Of a stretch of 64,000 nt of DNA, positions 25,409 to 33,601 are shown in pieces. The notes below the pieces were generated by a model. It did not search any database and was not told the DNA's origin. It saw only the letters and a list, made by a program, of their open reading frames with translations. The DNA is from Nocardia asteroides (GTDB taxonomy: Bacteria; Actinomycetota; Actinomycetes; Mycobacteriales; Mycobacteriaceae). The stretch is taken from positions 1,984,001 to 2,048,000 of the forward strand of contig NZ_CP089214.1 in assembly GCF_021183625.1 (NCBI RefSeq), given 5' to 3'. The position numbers were made by a program, and so were the translations under genes. Each line of letters begins with the position of its first letter. Positions within the stretch are counted from its first letter, which is position 1.

Positions 25409-25419
25409 AGATACCGTGT

Positions 25420-27708
25420 CTACTCGCTTTCGGCGGTGGCGGCCTCGGGGGCCGCGGCTTCGACGGTGTCCTCGACCGGGACCAGCGAGATCTTGCCGCG
25501 GTTGTCGATATCGGCGATCTCGACGCGCAGCTTGTCGCCGACGTTGACCACGTCCTCGACCTTGGCGACGCGCTTGCCGTTGCCCAGCTTGGAGATGTGC
25601 ACCAGCCCGTCGCGGCCGGGCAGCAGCGAGACGAACGCGCCGAAGGCGGTGGTCTTCACGACCGTGCCGAGGAAGCGCTCGCCGACCTTCGGCAGCTGCG
25701 GGTTGGCGATGGCGTTGATCATGTCGATCGCGGCCTGGGCCGACGGGCCGTCGGTCGCGCCGACGAACACGGTGCCGTCGTCCTCGATGGAGATGTTGGC
25801 GCCGGTCTCCTCGGTGATCTGGTTGATGACCTTGCCCTTGGGGCCGATCACCTCGCCGATCTTGTCCACCGGGATCTTGATCGCGGTGACGCGCGGGGCG
25901 TACGGGCTCATCTCGTCCGGGCTGGTGATGGCCTCGGCCATCACGTCGAGGATCGTGGTGCGGGCGTCGTGCGCCTGCGCCAGCGCACCGGCGAGCACCT
26001 GCGAGGGGATGCCGTCCAGCTTGGTGTCGAGCTGCAGCGCGGTGACGAAGTCGCGGGTGCCCGCGACCTTGAAGTCCATGTCGCCGAAGGCATCCTCGGC
26101 GCCGAGGATGTCGGTGAGCGCGACGTAGCGCACCTCGTCGGTGCCGTCGGCGCCGGTGATGGTGTCCGAGACCAGGCCCATCGCGATGCCTGCGACCGGC
26201 GCCCTGAGCGGCACGCCCGCGTTCAGCAGCGAGAGCGTCGAGGCGCAGACCGAGCCCATCGAGGTGGAGCCGTTGGAGCTCAGCGCCTCGGAGACCTGCC
26301 GGATGGCGTAGGGGAACTCCTCCTGGCTGGGCAGCACCGGCAGCAGGGCGCGCTCGGCGAGCGCGCCGTGGCCGATCTCGCGCCGCTTGGGCGAGCCGAC
26401 CCGGCCGGTCTCACCGGTGGAGTACGGCGGGAAGTTGTAGTGGTGCATGTAGCGCTTGCTGGTCTCCGGGCCGAGCGAGTCGACCTGCTGCGCCATCTTC
26501 ACCATGTCCAGCGTGGTGACGCCGAGGATCTGGGTCTCGCCGCGCTCGAACAGCGCCGAGCCGTGCGCCCGCGGGATCACGGCGACCTCGGCGGAGAGCG
26601 CGCGGATGTCGGCGAGGCCGCGGCCGTCGATCCGGAAGCTGTCGGTCAGGATGCGCTTGCGCACCAGCTTCTTGGTGAGCGAGCGGAAGGCGGCGCCCAG
26701 CTCCTTCTCCCGGCCGGCGAAGGTCTCGCCGAGCTGGTCGAGGACGGTGAGCTTGATCGAGTCGATCTTCTCCTCGCGCTCCTGCTTGCCCGCGATGCCG
26801 AGCGCCTCGCCGAGCTGCGCGCCCGCGGCGGTCTCGACGGCGGCGAAGACGTCGTCGGCGTAGGGCGGGAAGAGCGGGAACTCGCCGGTCGGCTTGGCGG
26901 CCAGCGCGGCCAGGTCGGCCTGCGCGCGGACCAGCCGGGCGATGAACGGCTTGGCGGCCTCCAGCCCCTCGGCGACGACGGCCTCGGTGGGCGCCTGCGC
27001 ACCCGCGTCGACCAGCGCGATCACGTTGGTGGTCGCCTCGGCCTCGACCATCATGATGGCGACGTCACCGGAGTCGACCACGCGGCCGGCCACGACCATG
27101 TCGAAGACGGCGTGCTCGAGCTGCTCGACGGTCGGGAAGGCGACCCACTGCTGGGCGCCGCCGACGGCGGGGTCCTGCAGCAGCGCGACCCGGACGCCGC
27201 CGACCGGGCCGGAGAACGGGAGCCCGGCGATCTGGGTGGAGGCGGAGGCGGCGTTGATCGCGACCACGTCGTACAGGTCGTTCGGGTCGAGGCTCAGGAT
27301 GGTGACGACCACCTGGATCTCGTTGCGCAGCCCGTCGACGAAGGAGGGGCGCAGCGGCCGGTCGATCAGCCGGCAGGTGAGGATCGCGTCGGTGGAGGGC
27401 CTGCCCTCGCGCCGGAAGAAGGAGCCCGGGATGCGGCCCGCGGCGTACATCCGCTCCTCGACGTCCACCGTCAGCGGGAAGAAGTCGAAGTGGTCCTTGG
27501 GTGCCTTGCCCGCCGAGGTGGCGGAGAGCAGCATCGTCTCGTCGTCCAGGTAGGCGGCGACCGCGCCTGCCGCCTGCTGGGCCAGCCGGCCGGTCTCGAA
27601 GCGGACCGTGCGGGTGCCGTAGGCGCCGTTGTCGATCAGCGCGACGGACTCGAACACGCCGGGCTCGACCTCGACGGCCGTGGAGTTACGTTCGATGGTG
27701 TCGGTCAT
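25420..27708 (-). CDS. pnp: Polyribonucleotide nucleotidyltransferase
   Basis: A 762-residue phosphorolytic 3'-5' exoribonuclease (gpsI in mycobacteria). Two RNase PH domains: the first contains [27 protein letters not shown], the second [14 protein letters not shown] and [23 protein letters not shown]. An all-helical linker lies between them. The KH domain is near [25 protein letters not shown] (about 595-660) and the S1 domain near [29 protein letters not shown] (about 665-735). The ATG 27708 is preceded by a long, structured leader toward rpsO. RNase J and PNPase, the two main RNA decay enzymes, are thus both in this window. Confidence 0.96.
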   Translation of the reverse strand: MTDTIERNSTAVEVEPGVFESVALIDNGAYGTRTVRFETGRLAQQAAGAVAAYLDDETMLLSATSAGKAPKDHFDFFPLTVDVEERMYAAGRIPGSFFRREGRPSTDAILTCRLIDRPLRPSFVDGLRNEIQVVVTILSLDPNDLYDVVAINAASASTQIAGLPFSGPVGGVRVALLQDPAVGGAQQWVAFPTVEQLEHAVFDMVVAGRVVDSGDVAIMMVEAEATTNVIALVDAGAQAPTEAVVAEGLEAAKPFIARLVRAQADLAALAAKPTGEFPLFPPYADDVFAAVETAAGAQLGEALGIAGKQEREEKIDSIKLTVLDQLGETFAGREKELGAAFRSLTKKLVRKRILTDSFRIDGRGLADIRALSAEVAVIPRAHGSALFERGETQILGVTTLDMVKMAQQVDSLGPETSKRYMHHYNFPPYSTGETGRVGSPKRREIGHGALAERALLPVLPSQEEFPYAIRQVSEALSSNGSTSMGSVCASTLSLLNAGVPLRAPVAGIAMGLVSDTITGADGTDEVRYVALTDILGAEDAFGDMDFKVAGTRDFVTALQLDTKLDGIPSQVLAGALAQAHDARTTILDVMAEAITSPDEMSPYAPRVTAIKIPVDKIGEVIGPKGKVINQITEETGANISIEDDGTVFVGATDGPSAQAAIDMINAIANPQLPKVGERFLGTVVKTTAFGAFVSLLPGRDGLVHISKLGNGKRVAKVEDVVNVGDKLRVEIADIDNRGKISLVPVEDTVEAAAPEAATAESE

Positions 27709-27743
27709 ATGTTCTGTTCAACCTCTCGTCTTCGCCGGATCCA

Positions 27744-27758
27744 GCGCCCGTCGGGCGC
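27744..27758 (-). other. Small hairpin in the pnp leader
   Basis: GCGCCC (27744-27749) pairs with GGGCGC (27753-27758) across a 3-base loop, about 36 bases before the pnp start on the transcribed strand. A short stem in this position could affect translation or processing of the leader; no function is shown. Confidence 0.35.
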
Positions 27759-28006
27759 GACCCGGCATTTCGTCAGCCGTTCCGGACACGGACACGCGGC
27801 AGCCTCGTGCTGCGCAACGCGCGCACCCGGCCGTTCCCCCTTGGGAGCGGCGACGCGGAGGCGGTCATCGATCGAAGCCCGCCGGACGGTTTCCCCACCG
27901 TGCCGGGAGGCCACTACCGAAGACCGACGCCACGCGACGGGTGCGTCCGGCTGTTGCCGTAGTTGTCCGGGCGCGAGATCGGGTCTCGCTGCCACAGAGG
28001 AGCCAA

Positions 28007-28042
28007 CGTCCAGATTGTACGTCTACCCGCGGGTAAATCCCC
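28007..28042 (-). promoter_or_regulatory. Candidate pnp promoter with a palindrome
   Basis: On the minus strand TACAAT at 28019-28014 matches a -10 element, with a weak -35 (GGATTT or similar) about 17 bases upstream. The spacer contains a perfect 12-bp palindrome TACCCGCGGGTA at 28024-28035. A start near 28007 would give pnp a leader of about 300 bases. The stretch from 27759 to 28006 holds no other gene or motif I can support. Confidence 0.4.
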
Positions 28043-28117
28043 CGGACCCCCCGCCCTTCAGCGCCCAGCGCTGGTCACAGCGCCTTTCCGGCGCGCCAGA
28101 AGGAAGAGAATATTTTC

Positions 28118-28139
28118 TCGGGGGCGCAAGCGCCCCCGA
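28118..28139. terminator. Stem-loop, possible terminator on the minus strand
   Basis: TCGGGGGCG (28118-28126) pairs with CGCCCCCGA (28131-28139) around a CAAG loop. On the minus strand it is followed by GAAAATATT, a mixed A/T tail. It would stop transcripts arriving from rpsO and the repeat region before the pnp promoter. Confidence 0.45.
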
Positions 28140-28146
28140 CCCCCCC

Positions 28147-28375
28147 GGGGCCGAGCGCCCCGAACCCCGTCCCGCAGGGCCGAGCGCGCCGAATCCCGGC
28201 CTACGGGGCCGAGCGCCCGAATCCTGACCTACGAGGCGAGCGCGCGGAATCCTGGCCTACAGGGCCGAGCGCCCGGATCCACGTCCTGCGGGGCCGAGCG
28301 CCCCAAATCCCGGGCTACGGGAGAGGGCCCGAATCCCGGGCTACGGCGCGAGCGCCCGAACCACGTCCTGCGGGG
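28147..28375. repeat. Degenerate tandem repeat, about eight units of 26-30 bp
   Basis: Eight successive units share the pattern GGGCCGAGCGCCCGAATCC followed by a CGGCCTACG or CGTCCTGCG ending. Units start near 28147, 28177, 28206, 28234, 28262, 28291, 28320 and 28346. They differ by substitutions and small indels, there are no unique spacers, and frames are not maintained. The array lies between rpsO and pnp in what is probably transcribed or terminator-rich DNA. Confidence 0.8.
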
Positions 28376-28522
28376 CGCAATAATCAGAAGCCTGATCCCT
28401 CTGCGCAGCGCCGAGTACAGATGCGGGTAGCGAGGGACGTTCGCAGCGACCCCTCGGTATCGCCCGAGTAGCGAGATCCCCTACCGACCCGGCCCCGTCG
28501 GGGGGCGAGTCTTACGAGCCCC

Positions 28523-28633
28523 GTTCGCGGCCGGCTCGCGTTCGAGCACTCGAAGCGCATGCGCCGCAGGCGCGAGTCTCGAGTGCTCGAACGCGAGCCT
28601 TGGGGGCCGCGAACACGCGCGCCGAAGGCGCGC
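28523..28633. repeat. Long imperfect inverted repeat downstream of rpsO
   Basis: CTCGCGTTCGAGCACTCGA (28535-28553) is perfectly inverted at 28579-28597. Outside it, GTTCGCGGCC (28523-28532) is inverted at 28605-28614. A second small hairpin GCGCGCC/GGCGCGC occupies 28617-28633. In rpsO mRNA these would form strong structures 14 to 124 bases past the stop codon, suited to termination, 3'-end protection or RNase processing. Confidence 0.75.
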
Positions 28634-28646
28634 CATCAAACACAGC

Positions 28647-28916
28647 TTACCGACGCAGGCCAAGCCGCTCGATCAGCGACCGGTAGCGTGCGATGTCGTT
28701 GTCCGCCAAATACTTCGACAGCCGCTTACGACGCCCGATCAGCGCCATCAGCCCGTGCCGCGTGTGGTGGTCGTGCTTGTGCTTCTTGAGGTGCTCGGTG
28801 ATGTCGGCGATCCGCTTCGACAGCATCGCGATCTGGGCCTCCGGCGAGCCGGTGTCCTTCTCGTGCAGGCCGTATTCGGCGAGGATGGCGGACTTCTGTT
28901 CGGTGGTCAATGCCAT
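28647..28916 (-). CDS. rpsO: 30S ribosomal protein S15
   Basis: 89 residues, exactly the usual S15 length, starting [26 protein letters not shown]. It binds 16S rRNA and bridges the subunits; conserved [25 protein letters not shown] is the rRNA-binding region. ATG 28916 is chosen over an upstream in-frame ATG because it matches the family and is preceded by AGGAG at 10 bases. Order ribF-rpsO-pnp is as in other actinobacteria. Confidence 0.97.
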   Translation of the reverse strand: MALTTEQKSAILAEYGLHEKDTGSPEAQIAMLSKRIADITEHLKKHKHDHHTRHGLMALIGRRKRLSKYLADNDIARYRSLIERLGLRR

Positions 28917-29024
28917 GCGGCGACGCACTCCTGTTTCTCAGTTCCGCGCGGATGGTGTCCGGGAACTCCCGGCCGGGCGCCGCCGCGGACCGCAGCAAAC
29001 CCGAGGAACCACCTTACCGGAGCG

Positions 29025-29987
29025 TTATCCGCGGGCGAGCACCGCCCTGGCGGCGTCGACGTCGCCCGCCATGGCGTCGACCAGCTCGTCGACAGAGTCG
29101 AACTTGCGCATTCCGCGCAGGTGCTCGACGAAGTCGACGGCGACGTGCTGCCCGTAGAGGTCGGCTTCGCGGTCGAGGACGTAGGCCTCGACGGTGCGCG
29201 CGCGCCCGGAGAAGGTGGGGTTGGTGCCGACCGAGATGGCGGCCATGGCGCGCTGCCCGGGGGCGACGGTGTCGATGGTGGGGCCGGGGCCGAGCACGGT
29301 GAACCAGCCGGCGTAGACGCCGTCGGCGGGGATGGCGGCGTGCATGGGCGGGGCGACGTTGGCGGTGGGGTAGCCGAGGGTGCGGCCGCGGCCGTCGCCG
29401 TGCACGACGACGCCTTCGACCCGGTGCGGCCTGCCGAGCGCTTCGGTGGCGTTGGCCATGTCGCCGGCGTCGACGCAGGCGCGGATGTAGGTGGAGGAGT
29501 AGGTGACGGTCTGTTCGCCGAGCAGGGTGACGGCGTCGACTTCGAAGCCCCAGCGCAGCCCGAGTTCGCGCATGGTCTCGACGGTGCCCGCGGCTTTCTT
29601 GCCGAAGGTGAAGTTGTCGCCGACCACGACCTCGGCGACGTGCAGCCGTTCGACCAGCAGGTCGTGCACGTAGCGGGAGGGGGTGAGTTTCATGAAGTCG
29701 TGCGTGAAGGGCATCACGCAGAACACGTCGACGCCGAGTTCCTCGGCGAGCTCGGCGCGCCGGGTGAGGGTGGTGAGCTGGGCCGGGTGCGAGCCGGGGC
29801 GCACGACCTCCATGGGGTGCGGGTCGAAGGTCATGAGCACCGCGGGGACGCCGCGCGCGGCGGCCGATTTCACCGCCCTGCTGATGAGTTGCGCGTGGCC
29901 CCGGTGCACACCGTCGAACACACCGATGGTGACTACGCAGCGTCCCCAGTCCGCGGGCACGTCGTCGAGACTTCGCCATCTCAGCAC
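29025..29987 (-). CDS. ribF: Bifunctional riboflavin kinase/FAD synthetase
   Basis: A 320-residue enzyme making FMN and then FAD. The N-terminal adenylyltransferase has TIGVFDGVHRGH and YSSTYIR (the HxGH-like and SSTxxR motifs), with VVGDNFTFGKKAAG between. The C-terminal kinase has GRTLGYPTANV (the PTAN motif) and GVYAGWFTV. I chose GTG 29987 (VLRWRS), matching mycobacterial RibF; a GTG at 30005 would add six residues. It is divergent from the MntR-like regulator, with about 170 bases between. Confidence 0.94.
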   Translation of the reverse strand: MLRWRSLDDVPADWGRCVVTIGVFDGVHRGHAQLISRAVKSAAARGVPAVLMTFDPHPMEVVRPGSHPAQLTTLTRRAELAEELGVDVFCVMPFTHDFMKLTPSRYVHDLLVERLHVAEVVVGDNFTFGKKAAGTVETMRELGLRWGFEVDAVTLLGEQTVTYSSTYIRACVDAGDMANATEALGRPHRVEGVVVHGDGRGRTLGYPTANVAPPMHAAIPADGVYAGWFTVLGPGPTIDTVAPGQRAMAAISVGTNPTFSGRARTVEAYVLDREADLYGQHVAVDFVEHLRGMRKFDSVDELVDAMAGDVDAARAVLARG

Positions 29988-30155
29988 AGTGCGCAGCCTA
30001 CGCACTGTGCGCGCCGATGCGTATTCGGGCCGGGCCCCGGATGCTCGAGGTCACGACCGGTGGTCGGGGCGGTGAATCGGAGGTTGCCGGTGGCGGTGTG
30101 TCGTGTGGATCGGGCGTGGCGCGCATAAGCTCGAAATGTGCCCGGGAAACGAGAC

Positions 30156-30884
30156 ATGACGACCCGCCGCGAGCTGACCGACGCGCCGGAAGCTGCGGCG
30201 GGCGGGGCCGCGACGGTGGCGCCGGTGCTGAGTTCGGTCGCGCAGGACTATTTGAAGGTGATCTGGACGGCGCAGGAGTGGTCGCCGGAGAAGGTGTCGA
30301 CGAAGCTGCTGGCGGAGCGGATCGGGGTGTCCGCGTCGACGGTCTCCGAGGCGGTCCGGAAGCTGGCCGATCAGGGGCTGGTGCTGCACGCGCGGTACGG
30401 CGCGATCACGCTGACCGAGGACGGCAGGCTCGCGGCGATCGCCATGGTGCGCAGGCATCGGCTGCTGGAGACGTTCCTGGTGAGCGAGCTCGGCTACGGG
30501 TGGGACGAGGTGCACGACGAGGCGGAGATTCTCGAGCACGCCGTCTCCGAGCTGCTGATGGCGCGGATCGACGCGAAACTCGGGTATCCGGATCGGGATC
30601 CGCACGGTGATCCGATTCCGTCGGTGGACGGTGCCGTGCCGACGCCGCCCGCTCGGCCGCTGAGCGAGTTCGCGGCGGGTGAGTCGGGGCGGGTGGCGCG
30701 GATCTCGGATTCCGACCCGGATATGTTGCGGTACTTCGATTCGGTGGGGATCGCGTTGGACACGGTGATCGCGGTCGTCGAGCGGCGGGATTTCGCCGGC
30801 ACGATCGCGATCCGGATCGGCACCGCCGAAACCCCGATCGATCTCGGTCAGCCCGCCGCCGAAGCTATTTGGGTGACCATCTGA
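30156..30884 (+). CDS. sirR: DtxR/MntR-family metal-dependent regulator
   Basis: A 242-residue regulator resembling SirR/Rv2788. The winged helix is KLLAERIGVSASTVSEAVRKLADQGLVLHARYGAITLT. The metal-binding and dimerisation region has MVRRHRLLETFLVSELGYGWDEVHDEAEILEHAVS with the His/Glu/Asp ligands spaced as in DtxR. A C-terminal FeoA/SH3-like domain (LSEFAAGESGRVARISDSDPD to the end) is present. ATG 30156 preferred; a GTG at 30138 is in frame. A manganese or iron response is expected from the family; the target genes are not in view. Confidence 0.88.
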   Translation: MTTRRELTDAPEAAAGGAATVAPVLSSVAQDYLKVIWTAQEWSPEKVSTKLLAERIGVSASTVSEAVRKLADQGLVLHARYGAITLTEDGRLAAIAMVRRHRLLETFLVSELGYGWDEVHDEAEILEHAVSELLMARIDAKLGYPDRDPHGDPIPSVDGAVPTPPARPLSEFAAGESGRVARISDSDPDMLRYFDSVGIALDTVIAVVERRDFAGTIAIRIGTAETPIDLGQPAAEAIWVTI

Positions 30885-30951
30885 CCGCAGGTGCGCGGAC
30901 CTGAATCGCGGCCGCGCCGGAGGTGCGGACCCCCGGCGGGCCGACACAGCA

Positions 30952-32025
30952 CTACGCCGGAAGCGACTTCGCGGCCACCAACTGGCGAGCACGGTCGGCA
31001 ATCGCGCCGCCGAGTTCCGCCGTCGTCGCGCTACCTCCGAGGTCGGGGGTGAGCACCTCCCCGGCGCCGAGCACCTCGTCCACCGCCTGTTCGACGGCAA
31101 GAGCCGCCCCTTCTTCGCCGAGGTGGCGCAGCAGCATGGCACCGGCGAGGATCTGCGCGACCGGGTCGGCGATCCCCTGACCGGCGATGTCCGGCGCGCT
31201 CCCGTGCACCGCTTCGAACATGGACGGCGCCGAGCGGGTCGGGTCGATATTGCCGGAGGGCGCGAGCCCGAGCCCGCCGGTGACCGCGGCGGCCAGGTCG
31301 GAGAGGATGTCGCCGAACAGGTTCGAGCCGACGATCACGTCGAGCCGATCCGGGTGCAGCACGATCTCGGCGGCGAGCGCGTCCACGTGCATCTGCCTGG
31401 TCTCCACTCCGGGGTAATCGAGCGCCACCTCGTCGAAGATCCGGTCCCAGTACGGCATGGAGTGGATCAGCCCGTTCGATTTGGTGGCCGAGCAGAGCTT
31501 TCCGGACCGCTCGGCGGCGCGGTCGAAGGCGTACCGGATGATCCGTTCACAGCCGACCCGGGTGAACACCGACTCCTGCAGCACGAATTCGTCCGGCCGC
31601 CCGGGGTTGTGCGTGCCCCCGATCTCGGAGTACTCCCCCTCGGAGTTCTCCCGCACGATGAGGATGTCCAGCTCCTCGGCGGTCCGCCCGCGCAGCGCGG
31701 ATTCGGTGCCCGGCAGCAGCTTCACGGGCCGCAGGTTCACGTACTGCCCGAAGGCCCGCCGCAGCGGGATCAGCAGCCCCCACAGCGAGATGTGGTCCGG
31801 CACCCCGGGAAACCCGACGGCGCCGAGCAGGATCGCGTCGAACCCGGCGAGCCGGGCGGGACCGTCCGGCGGCATCATGGCGCCGGTGCGGAGATAGTTC
31901 TCGCAGGACCAGTCGAACTCGGTCCACTCCAGCCCGGGCAGTACGGCGTCCAACACCGCCACCGCCTCGACCGTCACGTCGACCCCGATCCCGTCGCCGG
32001 GGATGGCGGCAATCCGATAGCTCAC
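30952..32025 (-). CDS. Tartrate dehydrogenase / 3-isopropylmalate dehydrogenase-like enzyme
   Basis: A 357-residue metal- and NAD-dependent decarboxylating dehydrogenase. IAAIPGDGIGVDV is the N-terminal motif, LWGLLIPLRRAFGQYVNLRPVKLLPG binds substrate, and IVRENSEGEYSEIGG and GLAPSGNIDPTRSAPSMFEAVHGSAPDIAG are conserved. The longer IRENSEGEYSEIGG form and the LLIPLRR substrate region fit tartrate/D-malate dehydrogenases rather than LeuB. The GTG start at 32025 overlaps the aldehyde dehydrogenase stop as GTGA, so both enzymes are made together and likely act in one catabolic route. Confidence 0.85.
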   Translation of the reverse strand: MSYRIAAIPGDGIGVDVTVEAVAVLDAVLPGLEWTEFDWSCENYLRTGAMMPPDGPARLAGFDAILLGAVGFPGVPDHISLWGLLIPLRRAFGQYVNLRPVKLLPGTESALRGRTAEELDILIVRENSEGEYSEIGGTHNPGRPDEFVLQESVFTRVGCERIIRYAFDRAAERSGKLCSATKSNGLIHSMPYWDRIFDEVALDYPGVETRQMHVDALAAEIVLHPDRLDVIVGSNLFGDILSDLAAAVTGGLGLAPSGNIDPTRSAPSMFEAVHGSAPDIAGQGIADPVAQILAGAMLLRHLGEEGAALAVEQAVDEVLGAGEVLTPDLGGSATTAELGGAIADRARQLVAAKSLPA

Positions 32026-33482
32026 AGTCGCACTCCGATGTACTTGGTCTCGAGGAACTCGTCGATTCCGGAGAAGCCGCCCTCGCGCCCGAGGCCGGAC
32101 TCCTTGACGCCGCCGAACGGCGCCGCCGGGTTGGACACCACGCCCTGGTTCAGCCCGACCATGCCGGTCTCCAGCGCCTCGCACACCCGCAGCCCGCGCC
32201 GCAGGTTCTCCGTGAAGACGTAGGCGACCAGGCCGTAGGGGGTGTCGTTGGCCCGGGCGATCGCCTCCTCCTCGGTGTCGAAGACGCCGATGGCGGCGAC
32301 CGGGCCGAAGATCTCGGTGTGGCACAGCTCGGCCGCGTCCGGCACGCCGGTCAGGACGGTGGCCGGGTAGAAGTTCCCCGGCCCGTCCGGCCGCGCGCCG
32401 CCGGTGAGCACCTCGGCGCCGCGCGAGGTGGCGTCGGCCACCAGGTGCTCCACCTTGGCGAGGGCGTCGGTGTCGATCAGCGGGCCGACGACCACGTCCG
32501 GGTCGGTGCCGCGGCCGATCGGCAGCGCCGCCATCCGCTCGGCGAGCCGGCTGCCGAACTCGTCGGCGACCCCGCGCTGCACCAGGATCCGGTTGGCGGC
32601 GGTGCACGCCTGCCCGATATTGCGCATCTTGGCGGCGAGCGCGCCCTCCACCGCCTCGTCGAGGTCGGCGTCGTCGAAGACCAGCAGCGGGGCATTGCCG
32701 CCGAGCTCCATCGAGGTGCGCATGACGGTGCCCGCGCACTGCTCGAGCAGCGTCTTGCCGACCGCGGTGGAGCCGGTGAAGGAGAGCTTGCGGGAGCGCG
32801 GGTCGCGGATCATCGGCTCGATCACCGCGGCCGGGTCGGTGGTGGTGACGACGTTGACCACCCCGGCGGGCAGCCCGGCCTGCTCCAGCACCGCGGCGAG
32901 CGCCAGCATGGAGAGCGGCGTCTGCTCGGCGGGTTTGATCACGCTGGTGCAGCCTGCCGCGAGCGCGGGGGCGATCTTGCGCGCGCCCATGGCGATCGGG
33001 AAGTTCCACGGCGTGATCAGCAGGCTCGGCCCCACCGGCTGCTTGGTCACGAGGAAGCGCGAGCCGCCGGTCGGCGCCTGCATGTAGCCGCCGTCCAGCC
33101 GGACCGCCTCCTCGGCGAACCAGCGGAAGAACTCGGCGGCGTAGGCGATCTCGCCGCGCGCCTCGGCCAGCGGCTTGCCCATCTCCAGGGTGAGCACCAA
33201 CCCGAGCCGGTCGACGTCGGCGAGCAGCGCGCGGTGTGCCCGCATGAGCAGGTCGCTGCGCTCGCGCGGCGGGGTCGCGGCCCAGTCGCCCTGCGCCTCG
33301 GCGGCGGCGGCGAGCGCGGCGATGCCGTCCTCGGCGCTCGCGTCGGCCACCTCGGCGATGGTCGCGCCGGTGGCCGGGTCGACCACCGGGAAGGTGCGCG
33401 CGCCCTCCCGCCACTTGCCGCCGATGAACAGCCCCGTCGGCACGGTGTCCAGCGCGGCCCGCTCGTCTGACTGGGTTGGCAT
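32022..33482 (-). CDS. NAD(P)-dependent aldehyde dehydrogenase, succinate-semialdehyde type
   Basis: A 486-residue aldehyde dehydrogenase. LLITPWNFPIAMGARKIAPALAAGC is the cofactor-binding start, SFTGSTAVGK the dinucleotide loop, ELGGNAPLL the general base glutamate (about 259) and GQACTAANR the catalytic cysteine (about 293). The closing region MVGLNQGVVSNPAAPFGGVKESGLGREGG matches GabD-type enzymes. ATG 33482 follows AGAGGAG by 7 bases. The divergent neighbour is an omega-aminotransferase, which would supply the semialdehyde; both promoters share the GntR-type motif at 33546. Confidence 0.88.
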   Translation of the reverse strand: MPTQSDERAALDTVPTGLFIGGKWREGARTFPVVDPATGATIAEVADASAEDGIAALAAAAEAQGDWAATPPRERSDLLMRAHRALLADVDRLGLVLTLEMGKPLAEARGEIAYAAEFFRWFAEEAVRLDGGYMQAPTGGSRFLVTKQPVGPSLLITPWNFPIAMGARKIAPALAAGCTSVIKPAEQTPLSMLALAAVLEQAGLPAGVVNVVTTTDPAAVIEPMIRDPRSRKLSFTGSTAVGKTLLEQCAGTVMRTSMELGGNAPLLVFDDADLDEAVEGALAAKMRNIGQACTAANRILVQRGVADEFGSRLAERMAALPIGRGTDPDVVVGPLIDTDALAKVEHLVADATSRGAEVLTGGARPDGPGNFYPATVLTGVPDAAELCHTEIFGPVAAIGVFDTEEEAIARANDTPYGLVAYVFTENLRRGLRVCEALETGMVGLNQGVVSNPAAPFGGVKESGLGREGGFSGIDEFLETKYIGVRL

Positions 33483-33545
33483 CCGGTCTCCTCTCACCTG
33501 GCGATGGCATTCCCTTGTCGGGACCGCCGCAGTCATGGTAGGCAT

Positions 33546-33581
33546 ATTGTCAACAATCCGACAACAGACAATCTTCGGATT
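33546..33581. promoter_or_regulatory. GntR-type operator candidate in the aminotransferase/aldehyde dehydrogenase promoter
   Basis: ATTGTCAACAATCCGA at 33546-33561 contains the small palindrome ATTGT-CA-ACAAT. The identical 16 bases recur at 39301-39316 beside the GntR gene. Here the site overlaps a second inverted repeat, AATCCGA (33555-33561) with TCGGATT (33575-33581). It lies about 40 bases before the aminotransferase ATG and 64 before the aldehyde dehydrogenase ATG. Confidence 0.65.
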
Positions 33582-33601
33582 CCTATGGAGGGCGGATCCC
33601 C

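Noticed and set aside
27705..27995. Small protein on the minus strand before pnp
   Set aside because: Arg/Ala-rich peptide with no recognisable fold or ribosome site; it falls in the likely pnp leader.
28147..28375. CRISPR array
   Set aside because: Units are degenerate, contiguous and lack unique spacers, and no cas gene is nearby.
30952..32025. leuB (3-isopropylmalate dehydrogenase of leucine synthesis)
   Set aside because: Substrate-loop pattern and context (overlap with an aldehyde dehydrogenase in a catabolic block) fit tartrate/D-malate dehydrogenase better, though the families are close.
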